Assembly (NCBI GenBank): GCA_023400235.1
Contig: JAEXFI010000008.1
Location: 1 to 64,000, forward strand
Direction of reading: 5' to 3'
DNA length: 64,000 nt
DNA from: Bacillota bacterium
GTDB taxonomy: Bacteria > Bacillota > Clostridia > Acetivibrionales > DSM-1351
Shown here: piece by piece, positions 37,851-45,452 of the stretch
Position numbering within the stretch: the first letter of the stretch is position 1
How the letters are laid out: every line of letters starts with the position of its first letter
Program-made: the position numbers and the translations under genes
The notes under the pieces: model-generated
Seen by the model: only the letters and a program-made list of their open reading frames with translations
Database searches by the model: none
What the model was told of the DNA's origin: nothing

Positions 37851-38555
37851 ATGAGATCCATACGTGTGCTTGCACCTATTATAAATGTACTACCGGACAG
37901 TATTATCCGATATATCGGCAGTAAGGCATCAGATTTTATTCTTTATAAATATGCAAAGCTTGAGGTTACGGGAAATGAGATCCTGTCTGAGCGAATTGGC
38001 AAACCAACCATATTTATTGCAAATCACCTGAGTAATATAGATGGTATTGTTCTGAACAAGGTGCTTAAGAAAAACAATGTCACCTTTATGGCAGGAGTAA
38101 AGCTGAATGCAAATCCTTTCACCGCCATATTCCTTAAGATGGTAAAACACATTTCCGTAAGTCCCAACACAGCTGACAGAAATGCTATAAAAGAAGCCCT
38201 GGCCATATTGAGTAAGGGAGAATCTATGTTGATATTTCCCGAGGGAACCAGAAGCAGGTCCGGCTCCATGATAAGGGCGAAAAAGGGATTTTTGCTGTTG
38301 GCAAGACTCTCCAAGGCTGATATTGTTCCAATTGGGCTTGAGGGAACTGAGCTTCTGCTGCCGGTAAACCAGAGTGATATGGGGAGGGAAAGTCCGCACC
38401 ATGCAACAGTAAGTGTAAAAATAGGGCAGCCCTTTCAACTTGCTAAAAAGGATAACACCCGTGAGAATTGGGATGAAGAGTGTGTGTATACCGCTATGAG
38501 AAATATCGCACAAATGCTGAAACCCGAATATCAGGGTATATATAAGGTTGATTGA
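37851..38555 (+). CDS. Second PlsC-family acyltransferase
   Basis: 234 aa. Motifs in order: NHLSNID (HX4D, about 59-65), then FPEGTRSRSG (about 129-138) with following IRAKKGFLLLARL, and IVPIGLEGTE. The N-terminal 45 residues are moderately hydrophobic and may lie on the membrane. It belongs to the glycerophospholipid acyltransferase superfamily like the gene at 36194, but the sequences differ strongly outside the motifs. Acceptor not determinable. GAGG precedes the ATG. A strong terminator follows 95 bases after the stop. Confidence 0.85.
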   Translation: MRSIRVLAPIINVLPDSIIRYIGSKASDFILYKYAKLEVTGNEILSERIGKPTIFIANHLSNIDGIVLNKVLKKNNVTFMAGVKLNANPFTAIFLKMVKHISVSPNTADRNAIKEALAILSKGESMLIFPEGTRSRSGSMIRAKKGFLLLARLSKADIVPIGLEGTELLLPVNQSDMGRESPHHATVSVKIGQPFQLAKKDNTRENWDEECVYTAMRNIAQMLKPEYQGIYKVD

Positions 38556-38649
38556 AGAGAGCAGGCGAAATATAAGCAATTATATTCCTTATTCTTTTGT
38601 ATAATACCAAGTTTAAAATAATGTTTATAATAATACGCAGTAATTAAGT

Positions 38650-38700
38650 CCTCAGTGCCGAACCTGCCTCTACCGGTTCAGCGTTGGGGGTTTTTATTTT
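38650..38700 (+). terminator. Strong terminator after the second plsC
   Basis: 15-bp stem (38650-38664 with 38675-38689) with one C-A mismatch and three G-T pairs, 10-base loop, then GTTTTTATTTTT. It insulates the RCC1 gene. Confidence 0.88.
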
Positions 38701-38750
38701 TAAGCATAATATAAAAAAATATATTAAAATACTACAAAATATGCTCAAAA

Positions 38751-38761
38751 GTGGTAAAATA
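38751..38761 (+). promoter_or_regulatory. Extended -10 promoter motif of the RCC1-repeat gene
   Basis: GTGGTAAAATA, an extended -10 (TGn-TAAAAT), 91 bases before the ATG at 38853. The same 11-mer stands before the beta-helix gene (41632) and the first GH9 gene (58723). No good -35 is visible. Confidence 0.5.
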
Positions 38762-38852
38762 ATGTTGATATGGAATGCGGCAGCCGTTAGTATGCCCGTT
38801 TTATGAAAATCAGCAAACTGCAAGTTATAAAATAATATACAGGAGAAATAAG

Positions 38853-40955
38853 ATGATTTCCAATAAGAGATTAGTATCAATAGTATTAATTGCTGTTTTG
38901 CTTTTTACCAGTACTATTACCTGTCAATACTCTGCGATAAGTGCCGGGACGGAAAAGTTTGTATCGGTGGCCGTTGGTCAATGGTATACAATTGCGTTAA
39001 AAAATGATGGAACTGTATGGGCGGCAGGAAGAAATGAAGATGGTCAACTGGGTGTGGGAGATAGAAGCTATAGAGCCGGTTTTGTAAAGGTTTCGGGATT
39101 AAAGGATATCACCTCTATATCTGCCGCGGATAGTCATGGAGTTGCATTGAAAAAGGATGGAACTGTATGGACTTGGGGCTACAATACAGATGGCCAATTG
39201 GGAGATGGAACAATCATAAGCAAGACGTCTCCAGTTAAAGTGAAAAACCTATCAAATGTAAAATCAATAGCCGCCGGGTATAAACATACGCTGGCATTAA
39301 CAAAGGATGGAACGGTTTGGGCCTGGGGATATAACTATTACGGCAGCTTAGGTGACGGTACTTCAAAAGGAAGAATTGCCCCTGTAAAAATATTGAGTAA
39401 TGTAAAGAGTGTATATGCAAGCAATAATAATAGTGTTGTTATTAAAAGCGATGATTCAGTATGGGCCTGGGGAGCAGATTTTAGTTATAAGTCGGCTAAG
39501 TATAAGAATAAGCCTGTAAAAATGAAGGGAATTACAAGTGTAGATAATATCTTTTTACAATCAGGAGACAACTTTTTTACAAAAAAAGATAGCAGCCTGT
39601 GGTCTTGGAGAGCGGATTGCGGGAATGCACAAAATAAGGATAAACAAGAAATACCTGTTTCTTTAATAAGGGTTAAAAACATTGAAAAAGTAAAGGTTGC
39701 AGCAGTTATAAATGATTCATTAATTATTTTAAAAGCTGACGGTTCTTTATGGAATTTCACAAATGCAATCTCCACAATTGCCACAGCTTATAAGGATGTT
39801 TCGGCCAAGCCTGTCAAATTGCAGGGGCTTGAAAATATAAAATATATTAATTCAAATAATAGCAGTATTTTGGCAATAAAAACAGACGGTACGCTTTGGG
39901 CCTGGGGAGACAACTACTGCGGTGAACTGGGTGACGGCTCAGTTCAAGGGAGATCAAAGCCAAAGGAGATTATTAAATTTGATGATGTTTCTTCAATAAG
40001 TGCCGGTGATAACAGTTCATTTTTGGTATCAAATAAAGGAGAACTCGCAGGTTGGGGGGCAATAGCCATTGCGGATGAGCATATAACAACGCCCAGTATA
40101 CTTACATATTTTAAAGATGTAAAAGCTGTCAGTACGACAGTTTTCACACTTACTGTTCTTAAAAAGGATGGAACTGTTTGGGACAGCTCATTCAATGAGG
40201 ATGCAGTATTAGATAATGTTATCGACATAGCCAGTGGTTTTTTATATAGTATGGCTTTAAAGCAGGATGGGTCTGTCTGGGCTTGGGGCAATAATGGCTA
40301 TGGCCAATTGGGAGACGGAAGTACTAGCGATAGTACTATTCCTTTAAAAGTGGAGGGTTTATCAAATATAAAAGCAGTTGCAATTGCCGGAAGTAGTTCA
40401 TTTGCATTAAATGCTGATGGGACAGTTTGGGGCTGGGGATGCAATATATCTGTTAAATTAAGCAATAAAGATACTATAAGCATAAGCACTCCTGTTAAAA
40501 TTCCGGAGTTATCGGATATTATTGCTATTGCAGGTGGAGAGGATGCATTTGCGGCATTAAAAAAAGATGGAACTGTGTACGAACTGGGAAGTTATTATAC
40601 AGACGACAAATATATAAAAAAGACTACTCCCCAAAAAGTCAGTGCTTTAAGTGATATAATAGCTATTTCTTGTGGTGACGGGTATTATATGGCATTGAAA
40701 AAGGATGGCACCGTTTGGAGCTGGGGAAAAAACGAAAAAGGACAGCTGGGTGACGGGAGCGTTTTAAGCAGTGAAAAACCAAAGATGGTAACAGAATTAA
40801 GAGGAATAGTACAGATTGCTGCAGGCTCTAATCATTCATTGGCACTTGGTAATGACGGTACAATATGGGCCTGGGGTAATGATATGTTCGGTCAGCTTGG
40901 AATGGGGAGGGTGCTGATCACATTAAACCCAGTACAGGTGGGTATGACAAAGTGA
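38853..40955 (+). CDS. Secreted RCC1-repeat (beta-propeller) protein
   Basis: 700 aa from the ATG at 38853, with AGGAGA ahead; the frame opens 26 codons earlier but without a start signal. A signal peptide spans about 1-32 (LVSIVLIAVLLFTSTITC). The rest is about a dozen RCC1-type repeats of roughly 50 residues with the pattern ALKKDGTVWAWGxNxxGQLGDGT...PVKVxGLxxIxxIAAG, which fold into beta-propellers that bind proteins or other ligands. There is no wall anchor. Function unknown; bacterial RCC1 proteins of this sort are often secreted and of uncertain role. A relic of a related gene lies at 31052-31243. Confidence 0.85.
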   Translation: MISNKRLVSIVLIAVLLFTSTITCQYSAISAGTEKFVSVAVGQWYTIALKNDGTVWAAGRNEDGQLGVGDRSYRAGFVKVSGLKDITSISAADSHGVALKKDGTVWTWGYNTDGQLGDGTIISKTSPVKVKNLSNVKSIAAGYKHTLALTKDGTVWAWGYNYYGSLGDGTSKGRIAPVKILSNVKSVYASNNNSVVIKSDDSVWAWGADFSYKSAKYKNKPVKMKGITSVDNIFLQSGDNFFTKKDSSLWSWRADCGNAQNKDKQEIPVSLIRVKNIEKVKVAAVINDSLIILKADGSLWNFTNAISTIATAYKDVSAKPVKLQGLENIKYINSNNSSILAIKTDGTLWAWGDNYCGELGDGSVQGRSKPKEIIKFDDVSSISAGDNSSFLVSNKGELAGWGAIAIADEHITTPSILTYFKDVKAVSTTVFTLTVLKKDGTVWDSSFNEDAVLDNVIDIASGFLYSMALKQDGSVWAWGNNGYGQLGDGSTSDSTIPLKVEGLSNIKAVAIAGSSSFALNADGTVWGWGCNISVKLSNKDTISISTPVKIPELSDIIAIAGGEDAFAALKKDGTVYELGSYYTDDKYIKKTTPQKVSALSDIIAISCGDGYYMALKKDGTVWSWGKNEKGQLGDGSVLSSEKPKMVTELRGIVQIAAGSNHSLALGNDGTIWAWGNDMFGQLGMGRVLITLNPVQVGMTK

Positions 40956-41031
40956 GAAATAAGGGTTATGATTGATTGTAGTTAATATATTTACCTTGTC
41001 TTAGCATGGCTTTATCAAAAGGAGGAAAAGA

Positions 41032-41265
41032 ATGATATCACTGGGAAATGCAATTGTTCTTATAGTGCTTGCACTGGTGCTGTTTTTGGCTGTTCTTGCA
41101 ATTGTACGCGGATATAAGGGTATGAAGCAGAGCAAAGGCTTTGATACCCAGGTAAAAAAAATAAGATATGGGTATTGGCTGCTTTCAGCCGTACATATGT
41201 GGGCGGGCATTCTCATAACACTGTGTTATTTGATTGCAGGAATTTTAATTTTAGTCAATATATAG
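41032..41265 (+). CDS. Small two-TM membrane protein
   Basis: 77 aa, preceded by a perfect AAAGGAGG. Hydrophobic helices at about 7-27 and 50-74 are joined by a basic loop (RGYKGMKQSKGFDTQVKKIRYG). No homology recognised. It forms an operon with the next gene, 15 bases downstream, which is also a small two- to three-helix membrane protein; the pair could make a small membrane complex. The ORF is real on the strength of its start signal, the pairing and its topology. Confidence 0.65.
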   Translation: MISLGNAIVLIVLALVLFLAVLAIVRGYKGMKQSKGFDTQVKKIRYGYWLLSAVHMWAGILITLCYLIAGILILVNI

Positions 41266-41280
41266 GGAGGTGTCCTAAGA

Positions 41281-41535
41281 ATGGCCTTTTTATTTCTTCT
41301 GCCGTTTCTTGCAGCTATAGTCGGCATAATCATTGCTTTCATGTGTTTTATAGGTATATGTCTGATAGTAATGGGCGGTACTGGTGCAGCCATGAACAAA
41401 ATATACTTCAAGCAGACGAAAATAAGCAACAGTTCGTCAAAACCATTTTTTAACATAGTGTCAATAATTTTAGGAATTATATTTATATTGTTTCCTCTGG
41501 GCTATGTCCTGTATGGAATTATTTCTTCCATGTAA
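41281..41535 (+). CDS. Small membrane protein, partner of the preceding gene
   Basis: 84 aa with GGGAGG 10 bases before the ATG, which lies 15 bases after the stop of the preceding small gene. Two hydrophobic segments at about 3-34 (probably two closely packed helices with a Gly-rich end) and 58-82; loop MNKIYFKQTKISNSSS between. No known family could be assigned. The spacing and like character argue for co-expression with the upstream gene. Confidence 0.65.
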   Translation: MAFLFLLPFLAAIVGIIIAFMCFIGICLIVMGGTGAAMNKIYFKQTKISNSSSKPFFNIVSIILGIIFILFPLGYVLYGIISSM

Positions 41536-41631
41536 AAAATGCTTCGGATTAGAAATGGTTAATACAGAGGCATGCTCAAAGTGTATGGATATAAAACTTA
41601 ATAATTTATTAAGATATTAATTATTTACCTT

Positions 41632-41699
41632 GTGGTAAAATATTATTAATATGGGAATTGGAGCAAGGCCCCTTTTGACGGCGGATGCTGCGGGGGCCT
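41632..41699 (+). promoter_or_regulatory. Promoter motif and GC-rich leader hairpin of the beta-helix gene
   Basis: The 11-mer GTGGTAAAATA (41632-41642), an extended -10, is followed by a leader hairpin AGGCCCC / GGGGCCT (41666-41672, 41693-41699) with a 20-base loop. Start codon at 41749. No T-run, so it is more likely to stabilise the message than to terminate. Confidence 0.45.
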
Positions 41700-41748
41700 G
41701 TATCACTTGAATTGCCATATAATAATTAGCATAGGTGGAGGATTATAA

Positions 41749-42816
41749 ATGTTAAACAAGGACAAACTTAAAGGTTTTTTTTCAGGAATCATATTTGCAG
41801 CGGTTTTAGGTGTATCAGCACTGGGCGCATCCGTGCTGGCAGCACCTGTAGCTAAAAATATATCGGTTGTATATGATGACATAAAAATTTATGTGGACGG
41901 GGCTCTTGTTCAACTCAAGGATGGAAATGGTACAGCAATAAAGCCCTTTATTTCAAAGGGTGTCACATATTTGCCCGTTGCGGCAATAGGCAGGGCCTTG
42001 GACAAGGAGGTCAGCTGGGAGGGGAATACAAAGAGCATTTACATAGGTAAAAGGCCCCAGCCTAAAGAAGTTACGGTATCCAATGTTGATGAGCTGTTTG
42101 CAGCACTTGGCACCGACAAGCACATCAAGCTGAAGCCAGGTACTTATAATCTTTCTGACCTGAAGCAGGGATATGTCGATAGTAAGAATATCTCCTGGGA
42201 AGAGGTGTATGATGGGAATGAACTGGTTTTAAAAGGAATAAGCAATCTGACTATTGAGGGGCTGGGAGACAAGCCTGTAGAAATTGTAGTTGAACCGAGA
42301 TACGCAGATGTGCTCACATTTTTAAATTGTAATAATATAAATATAAAGAATGTTAGAGCCGGGCACACCATTGAGAAGGGCGAATGTACCGGAGGGGTGT
42401 TCAACTTTGATTCCTCAAAGGGAATAGCTGTTTCAAACAGTCTTTTATATGGCTGCGGAACATATGGAATCATTGCCAATAATACCGAAAACCTAAAGCT
42501 TTCGGATTCAATTATTGAGGAGTGTACTAATGGAGTAATGGAAATAAGCAAGTGCAAAAATTTTGAATTCAGCAACAGCATATTCAGAAAGTGTGAAAGC
42601 TATGGATTATTTGGAATTGATTCTTCCACAGCAGTTGTTTTTGATAAGTGTGAGATATCTGAAAATACTGCATATATTAAAAATACCGATATGATAACAA
42701 CGAGTTTATCCAGTGATATAAAGTTTACTGACTGCAAATTTAAAAACAACACACTCTTTAACTTAAACCGTGAGTTTTTACCTGATATTGACTTTACAGG
42801 TACTACTTTTGAATAG
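41749..42816 (+). CDS. Secreted stalk-domain protein with parallel beta-helix
   Basis: 355 aa. The signal peptide ends near residue 33 (VLAAPVAKN). Residues about 37-105 form a copper-amine-oxidase-N-like 'stalk' domain (ISVVYDDIKIYVDG...FISKGVTYLPVAAIGRALDKEVSWEG...IYIG), common in clostridial surface proteins. The remainder is a right-handed parallel beta-helix (about 110-355) beginning VDELFAALGTDKHIKLKPGTYNL, with repeats such as NNINIKNV, GIAVSNSLLYGC and NFEFSNSIFRKC. Beta-helix proteins of this kind bind or cleave polysaccharides, but no catalytic residues can be pointed out. Its own GGAGG precedes the ATG. Confidence 0.8.
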   Translation: MLNKDKLKGFFSGIIFAAVLGVSALGASVLAAPVAKNISVVYDDIKIYVDGALVQLKDGNGTAIKPFISKGVTYLPVAAIGRALDKEVSWEGNTKSIYIGKRPQPKEVTVSNVDELFAALGTDKHIKLKPGTYNLSDLKQGYVDSKNISWEEVYDGNELVLKGISNLTIEGLGDKPVEIVVEPRYADVLTFLNCNNINIKNVRAGHTIEKGECTGGVFNFDSSKGIAVSNSLLYGCGTYGIIANNTENLKLSDSIIEECTNGVMEISKCKNFEFSNSIFRKCESYGLFGIDSSTAVVFDKCEISENTAYIKNTDMITTSLSSDIKFTDCKFKNNTLFNLNREFLPDIDFTGTTFE

Positions 42817-42863
42817 TAATCGGAACTGAGTGAAGCAGGTCAAAAATTGTTCATATAATCAAT

Positions 42864-42908
42864 CACAAGGAAGGGCTGGCTGGAATCCGGTCCTTCCTTG
42901 TGGTTATA
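42864..42908 (+). terminator. Hairpin after the beta-helix gene
   Basis: Perfect 11-bp stem CACAAGGAAGG / CCTTCCTTGTG (42864-42874, 42892-42902), 17-base loop, tail GTTATATT. Terminator-like. Confidence 0.65.
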
Positions 42909-42970
42909 TTAAAAGAAATATTAATTTTTTGTTTGCAGGTGTAATACATCCTTTCCATTGCTGAGATTAT

Positions 42971-43273
42971 ATGTATGATTTTTCGGGGAAAGCTCACGGA
43001 GGTGCTAATGAAGAGGAACGGTATATGATCGAATACAGAAGATATGTAATCAAGTATGTATTTAGTACATATTGCATTTAAGCATCCTCGGACGATAAAG
43101 AAGGAACGAATTCCCAGATTCAAATCGCAATGGAAAATCCCAAGCTTGAAGCCAGAATATTTCATAATCTGGACTGGGAATTTACAGGTAATGAAGTTTG
43201 GTTAATATATGAAAAGATATATGAAGAGGGTAAGGCAGATAATGAAATGAAATTCCCTTTAAAGAATATTTAA
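42971..43273 (+). pseudogene. Possible small gene interrupted by an in-frame TAA
   Basis: Frame from ATG 42971 reads MYDFSGKAHGGANEEERY...YCI, stops at TAA 43079-43081, and continues open in the same frame as ASSDDKEGTNSQIQIA...FHNLDWEFTGNEVWLIYEKIYEEG to TAA 43271. GGAGG is not in front of the first ATG. The second half looks protein-like. I do not recognise a family. It may be a relic with a single nonsense codon. Confidence 0.35.
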
Positions 43274-43343
43274 GATTTAAAATAGGCTAAAAGCTTCACC
43301 GTTTTTATTCGGAACAGTTTGAAATCACATTATAGGAGTTAAT

Positions 43344-44315
43344 ATGTATATGAAAAGATATGCAAAAAATTTGGCAGTACTTTTTATTATTGCAATTCTT
43401 ATATCAGCCTGCACCTATGGTGAAAATACTACAAGTGAGCAGTCCGGAATTAATGCGGCAGCACCAAGTACGGGTTCTTCAAGTACGGGTGAAGCCAGTA
43501 CAGATAGCAATTCCGTTGATAAAAAGAGTGAAGAGGCCGGTGCGGGGGATTCCACCGCCTTAAATACTGCAGGGGCTGAAAATAGTGATAAAACAAAGAA
43601 TACTGAAACAAAAACCGCCGAACTAAAAACTGCGTCAGAGGATGAACTTGCGGAGATTGACACTATATACAGGAGCCTGTACATAGGTGAATTATTTGAA
43701 TCGGGATACATATATATGGAGCCCTTTAGTGTTAAGCGGGATACCCTCAATGATAAAATCAACTTTGACAAATATCCCACGTCAATTAATTTCTATTCTT
43801 TCTCAAGGGAACCTGACATCTGTTTTTCTGCAAAGTTTGATTCAATTTTCAGCTGTTATGTACCTGCAAGAGAAGAAAGCAGCAGTTACTTTATACAGGC
43901 CTTTTCAGAGCCCGAGCAGTACGGGTTGCGCTATAAACTGCAGACCGCTACAGACAAAAGTCTTACAGGCATTGCTCTGTTTGGATATGAGATTTCAAAT
44001 AATACCCTTGACAATCAAGGAGAAAAGAGGCCATATTCCCGTGAAGAGTATACAAGTGCATTGAGTCTTATAAAAAAGGATAAGGCGATACCTGGGGCGG
44101 ACCGGACCTTGGATTTTATCAGTATGGATGACACTATTGCCGGAGCTGAACAAATATGTCGTATTGTTATAAAGGACAATCCATATGAGATATTGCTTTC
44201 CAAGTATTCAACCCATACCTTCGAGTATGCTGCAAATGTATATGTGGCAGATTTTATCAAAGGAGGAGAAGTGGTAAAAACATATGAGAAGTATAGCTGG
44301 GACGGGCCATATTGA
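43344..44315 (+). CDS. Lipoprotein of unknown function
   Basis: 323 aa. Signal with lipobox ISAC (Cys about 23 counted from the first Met), so it should be lipid-anchored outside the membrane. A long Ser/Thr/Ala/Glu-rich, low-complexity linker (about 26-100) precedes a globular part without recognisable motifs, ending IKGGEVVKTYEKYSWDGPY. GGAG lies about 5 bases before the ATG. A second in-frame ATG 2 codons later is possible. Neighbouring genes are also small secreted proteins, but there is no operon evidence. Confidence 0.7.
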   Translation: MYMKRYAKNLAVLFIIAILISACTYGENTTSEQSGINAAAPSTGSSSTGEASTDSNSVDKKSEEAGAGDSTALNTAGAENSDKTKNTETKTAELKTASEDELAEIDTIYRSLYIGELFESGYIYMEPFSVKRDTLNDKINFDKYPTSINFYSFSREPDICFSAKFDSIFSCYVPAREESSSYFIQAFSEPEQYGLRYKLQTATDKSLTGIALFGYEISNNTLDNQGEKRPYSREEYTSALSLIKKDKAIPGADRTLDFISMDDTIAGAEQICRIVIKDNPYEILLSKYSTHTFEYAANVYVADFIKGGEVVKTYEKYSWDGPY

Positions 44316-44469
44316 TGCAACTACACTCCCCTGGTGACGACGAGTCCTATTTTTTTACAAAATAAAGCAAGGTTTAACTTTTTGTCGGAATTACGGTATA
44401 TTTCATTATAATAGACATCCAATTTATGGTACGTCTAAATTTTTTTTATAATACCAGGAGAACTATATT

Positions 44470-45162
44470 ATGAACAAATCAAAAAGATCGCTGATAATGA
44501 CTATCGCAGCAGTAGCTGTATTGTCAATGGGGATTGGTGCTGCAGGCACTGCCACAATAATAAAGGCAGAGCTCAACAAAACTGTTGCAATATCTGTAAA
44601 CGGCAAGGCATTTCAACCTACCGGCAGCTCAGGCACCAAGCTATATCCTCTTACATACAACGGCGTTAACTATGTGCCTGTAAATGATTTTGCAAAAGCT
44701 CTGGGAGCGAGCGTAACCACCAAGGGAACAGCCGTAACCGTAACCGGCGCTAAAACTGCTCAGACAGGTACAACCCCCGGTACAATAAAGGGAAAAGTTG
44801 CAACTGTAGAGTACGATAAGAACAAGCAATCAACCTGGATTAAGTTTTCAAATATAAAGTTTTCAACTAAAACCTCCGGCAGTATGACATATTATCTGGT
44901 AGCCATGGATGTAACAAACAGGACAAGCTCCACTGTAGAAGTATCAACTGCAGGTGATGTGGGCTTGATGGACAAGGACGACAGATCGCTTTCAACAGTA
45001 ATAGGAATATCAGAATCCACCAAATGTACTTTGAAGCCGGGCGAAACTGCAACTATATATAAGGGCTTCTCCGCAACCTCACTGGATTCACTGGCGTATA
45101 TAAGGTATTATCCTTTGTCTGCTCCAAGAGGAGACTCTGCTAAAGTGTATACAGTAGATTAG
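44470..45162 (+). CDS. Secreted stalk-domain protein with C-terminal DUF4352-like domain
   Basis: 230 aa. Signal anchor (about 7-33) ending near KAELNK. Residues about 37-100 are a copper-amine-oxidase-N-like stalk domain (VAISVNGKAFQ...YPLTYNGVNYVPVNDFAKALGASVTTKG). After a short Thr/Gly linker the C-terminal half (about 110-230) is a beta-sandwich resembling DUF4352 domains (YYLVAMDVTNRTSSTVEVSTAGDVGLMDKDDRSL...LKPGETATIYKGF), which are found in secreted lipoproteins and are of unknown role. AGGAG precedes the ATG. A strong terminator lies about 54 bases downstream. Confidence 0.75.
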   Translation: MNKSKRSLIMTIAAVAVLSMGIGAAGTATIIKAELNKTVAISVNGKAFQPTGSSGTKLYPLTYNGVNYVPVNDFAKALGASVTTKGTAVTVTGAKTAQTGTTPGTIKGKVATVEYDKNKQSTWIKFSNIKFSTKTSGSMTYYLVAMDVTNRTSSTVEVSTAGDVGLMDKDDRSLSTVIGISESTKCTLKPGETATIYKGFSATSLDSLAYIRYYPLSAPRGDSAKVYTVD

Positions 45163-45215
45163 TAAAGCGGTACAATATGCCTGATTGAGAGTTAAGTCAA
45201 ATAGTAAAGATATTT

Positions 45216-45277
45216 AAATATTTCCGGTTATCCTTAACAGTAGATATTAAGGATTTCACCGGAAATATTTTTTTGCT
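45216..45277 (+). terminator. Strong terminator after the stalk-domain gene
   Basis: 12-bp perfect stem AAATATTTCCGG / CCGGAAATATTT (45216-45227, 45259-45270) enclosing an inner ATCCTTAA / TTAAGGAT stem, followed by TTTTTGCTTTT. Confidence 0.88.
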
Positions 45278-45333
45278 TTTAGCAGTTAAAAATATTAAAA
45301 GGTTGAAAGTATTTATTAAATGGCAGAGTATTC

Positions 45334-45381
45334 AAAAAAAAACTCCTCCTTGACATTTGTATAATTCTTGCCAAGAAGGAG
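45334..45381 (-). terminator. Terminator of the minus-strand SLH operon
   Basis: On the minus strand a 13-bp stem (45369-45381 with 45343-45355, two G-U pairs) is followed by nine T (the A-run at 45334-45342). It ends transcription of the 45453 gene. Confidence 0.88.
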
Positions 45382-45452
45382 CTGTTTCCTTATGTCATAC
45401 CGCAAAAAATTGTTGACTTCTCAATGGTTTATCAGTATTGACCTTATTGTTA

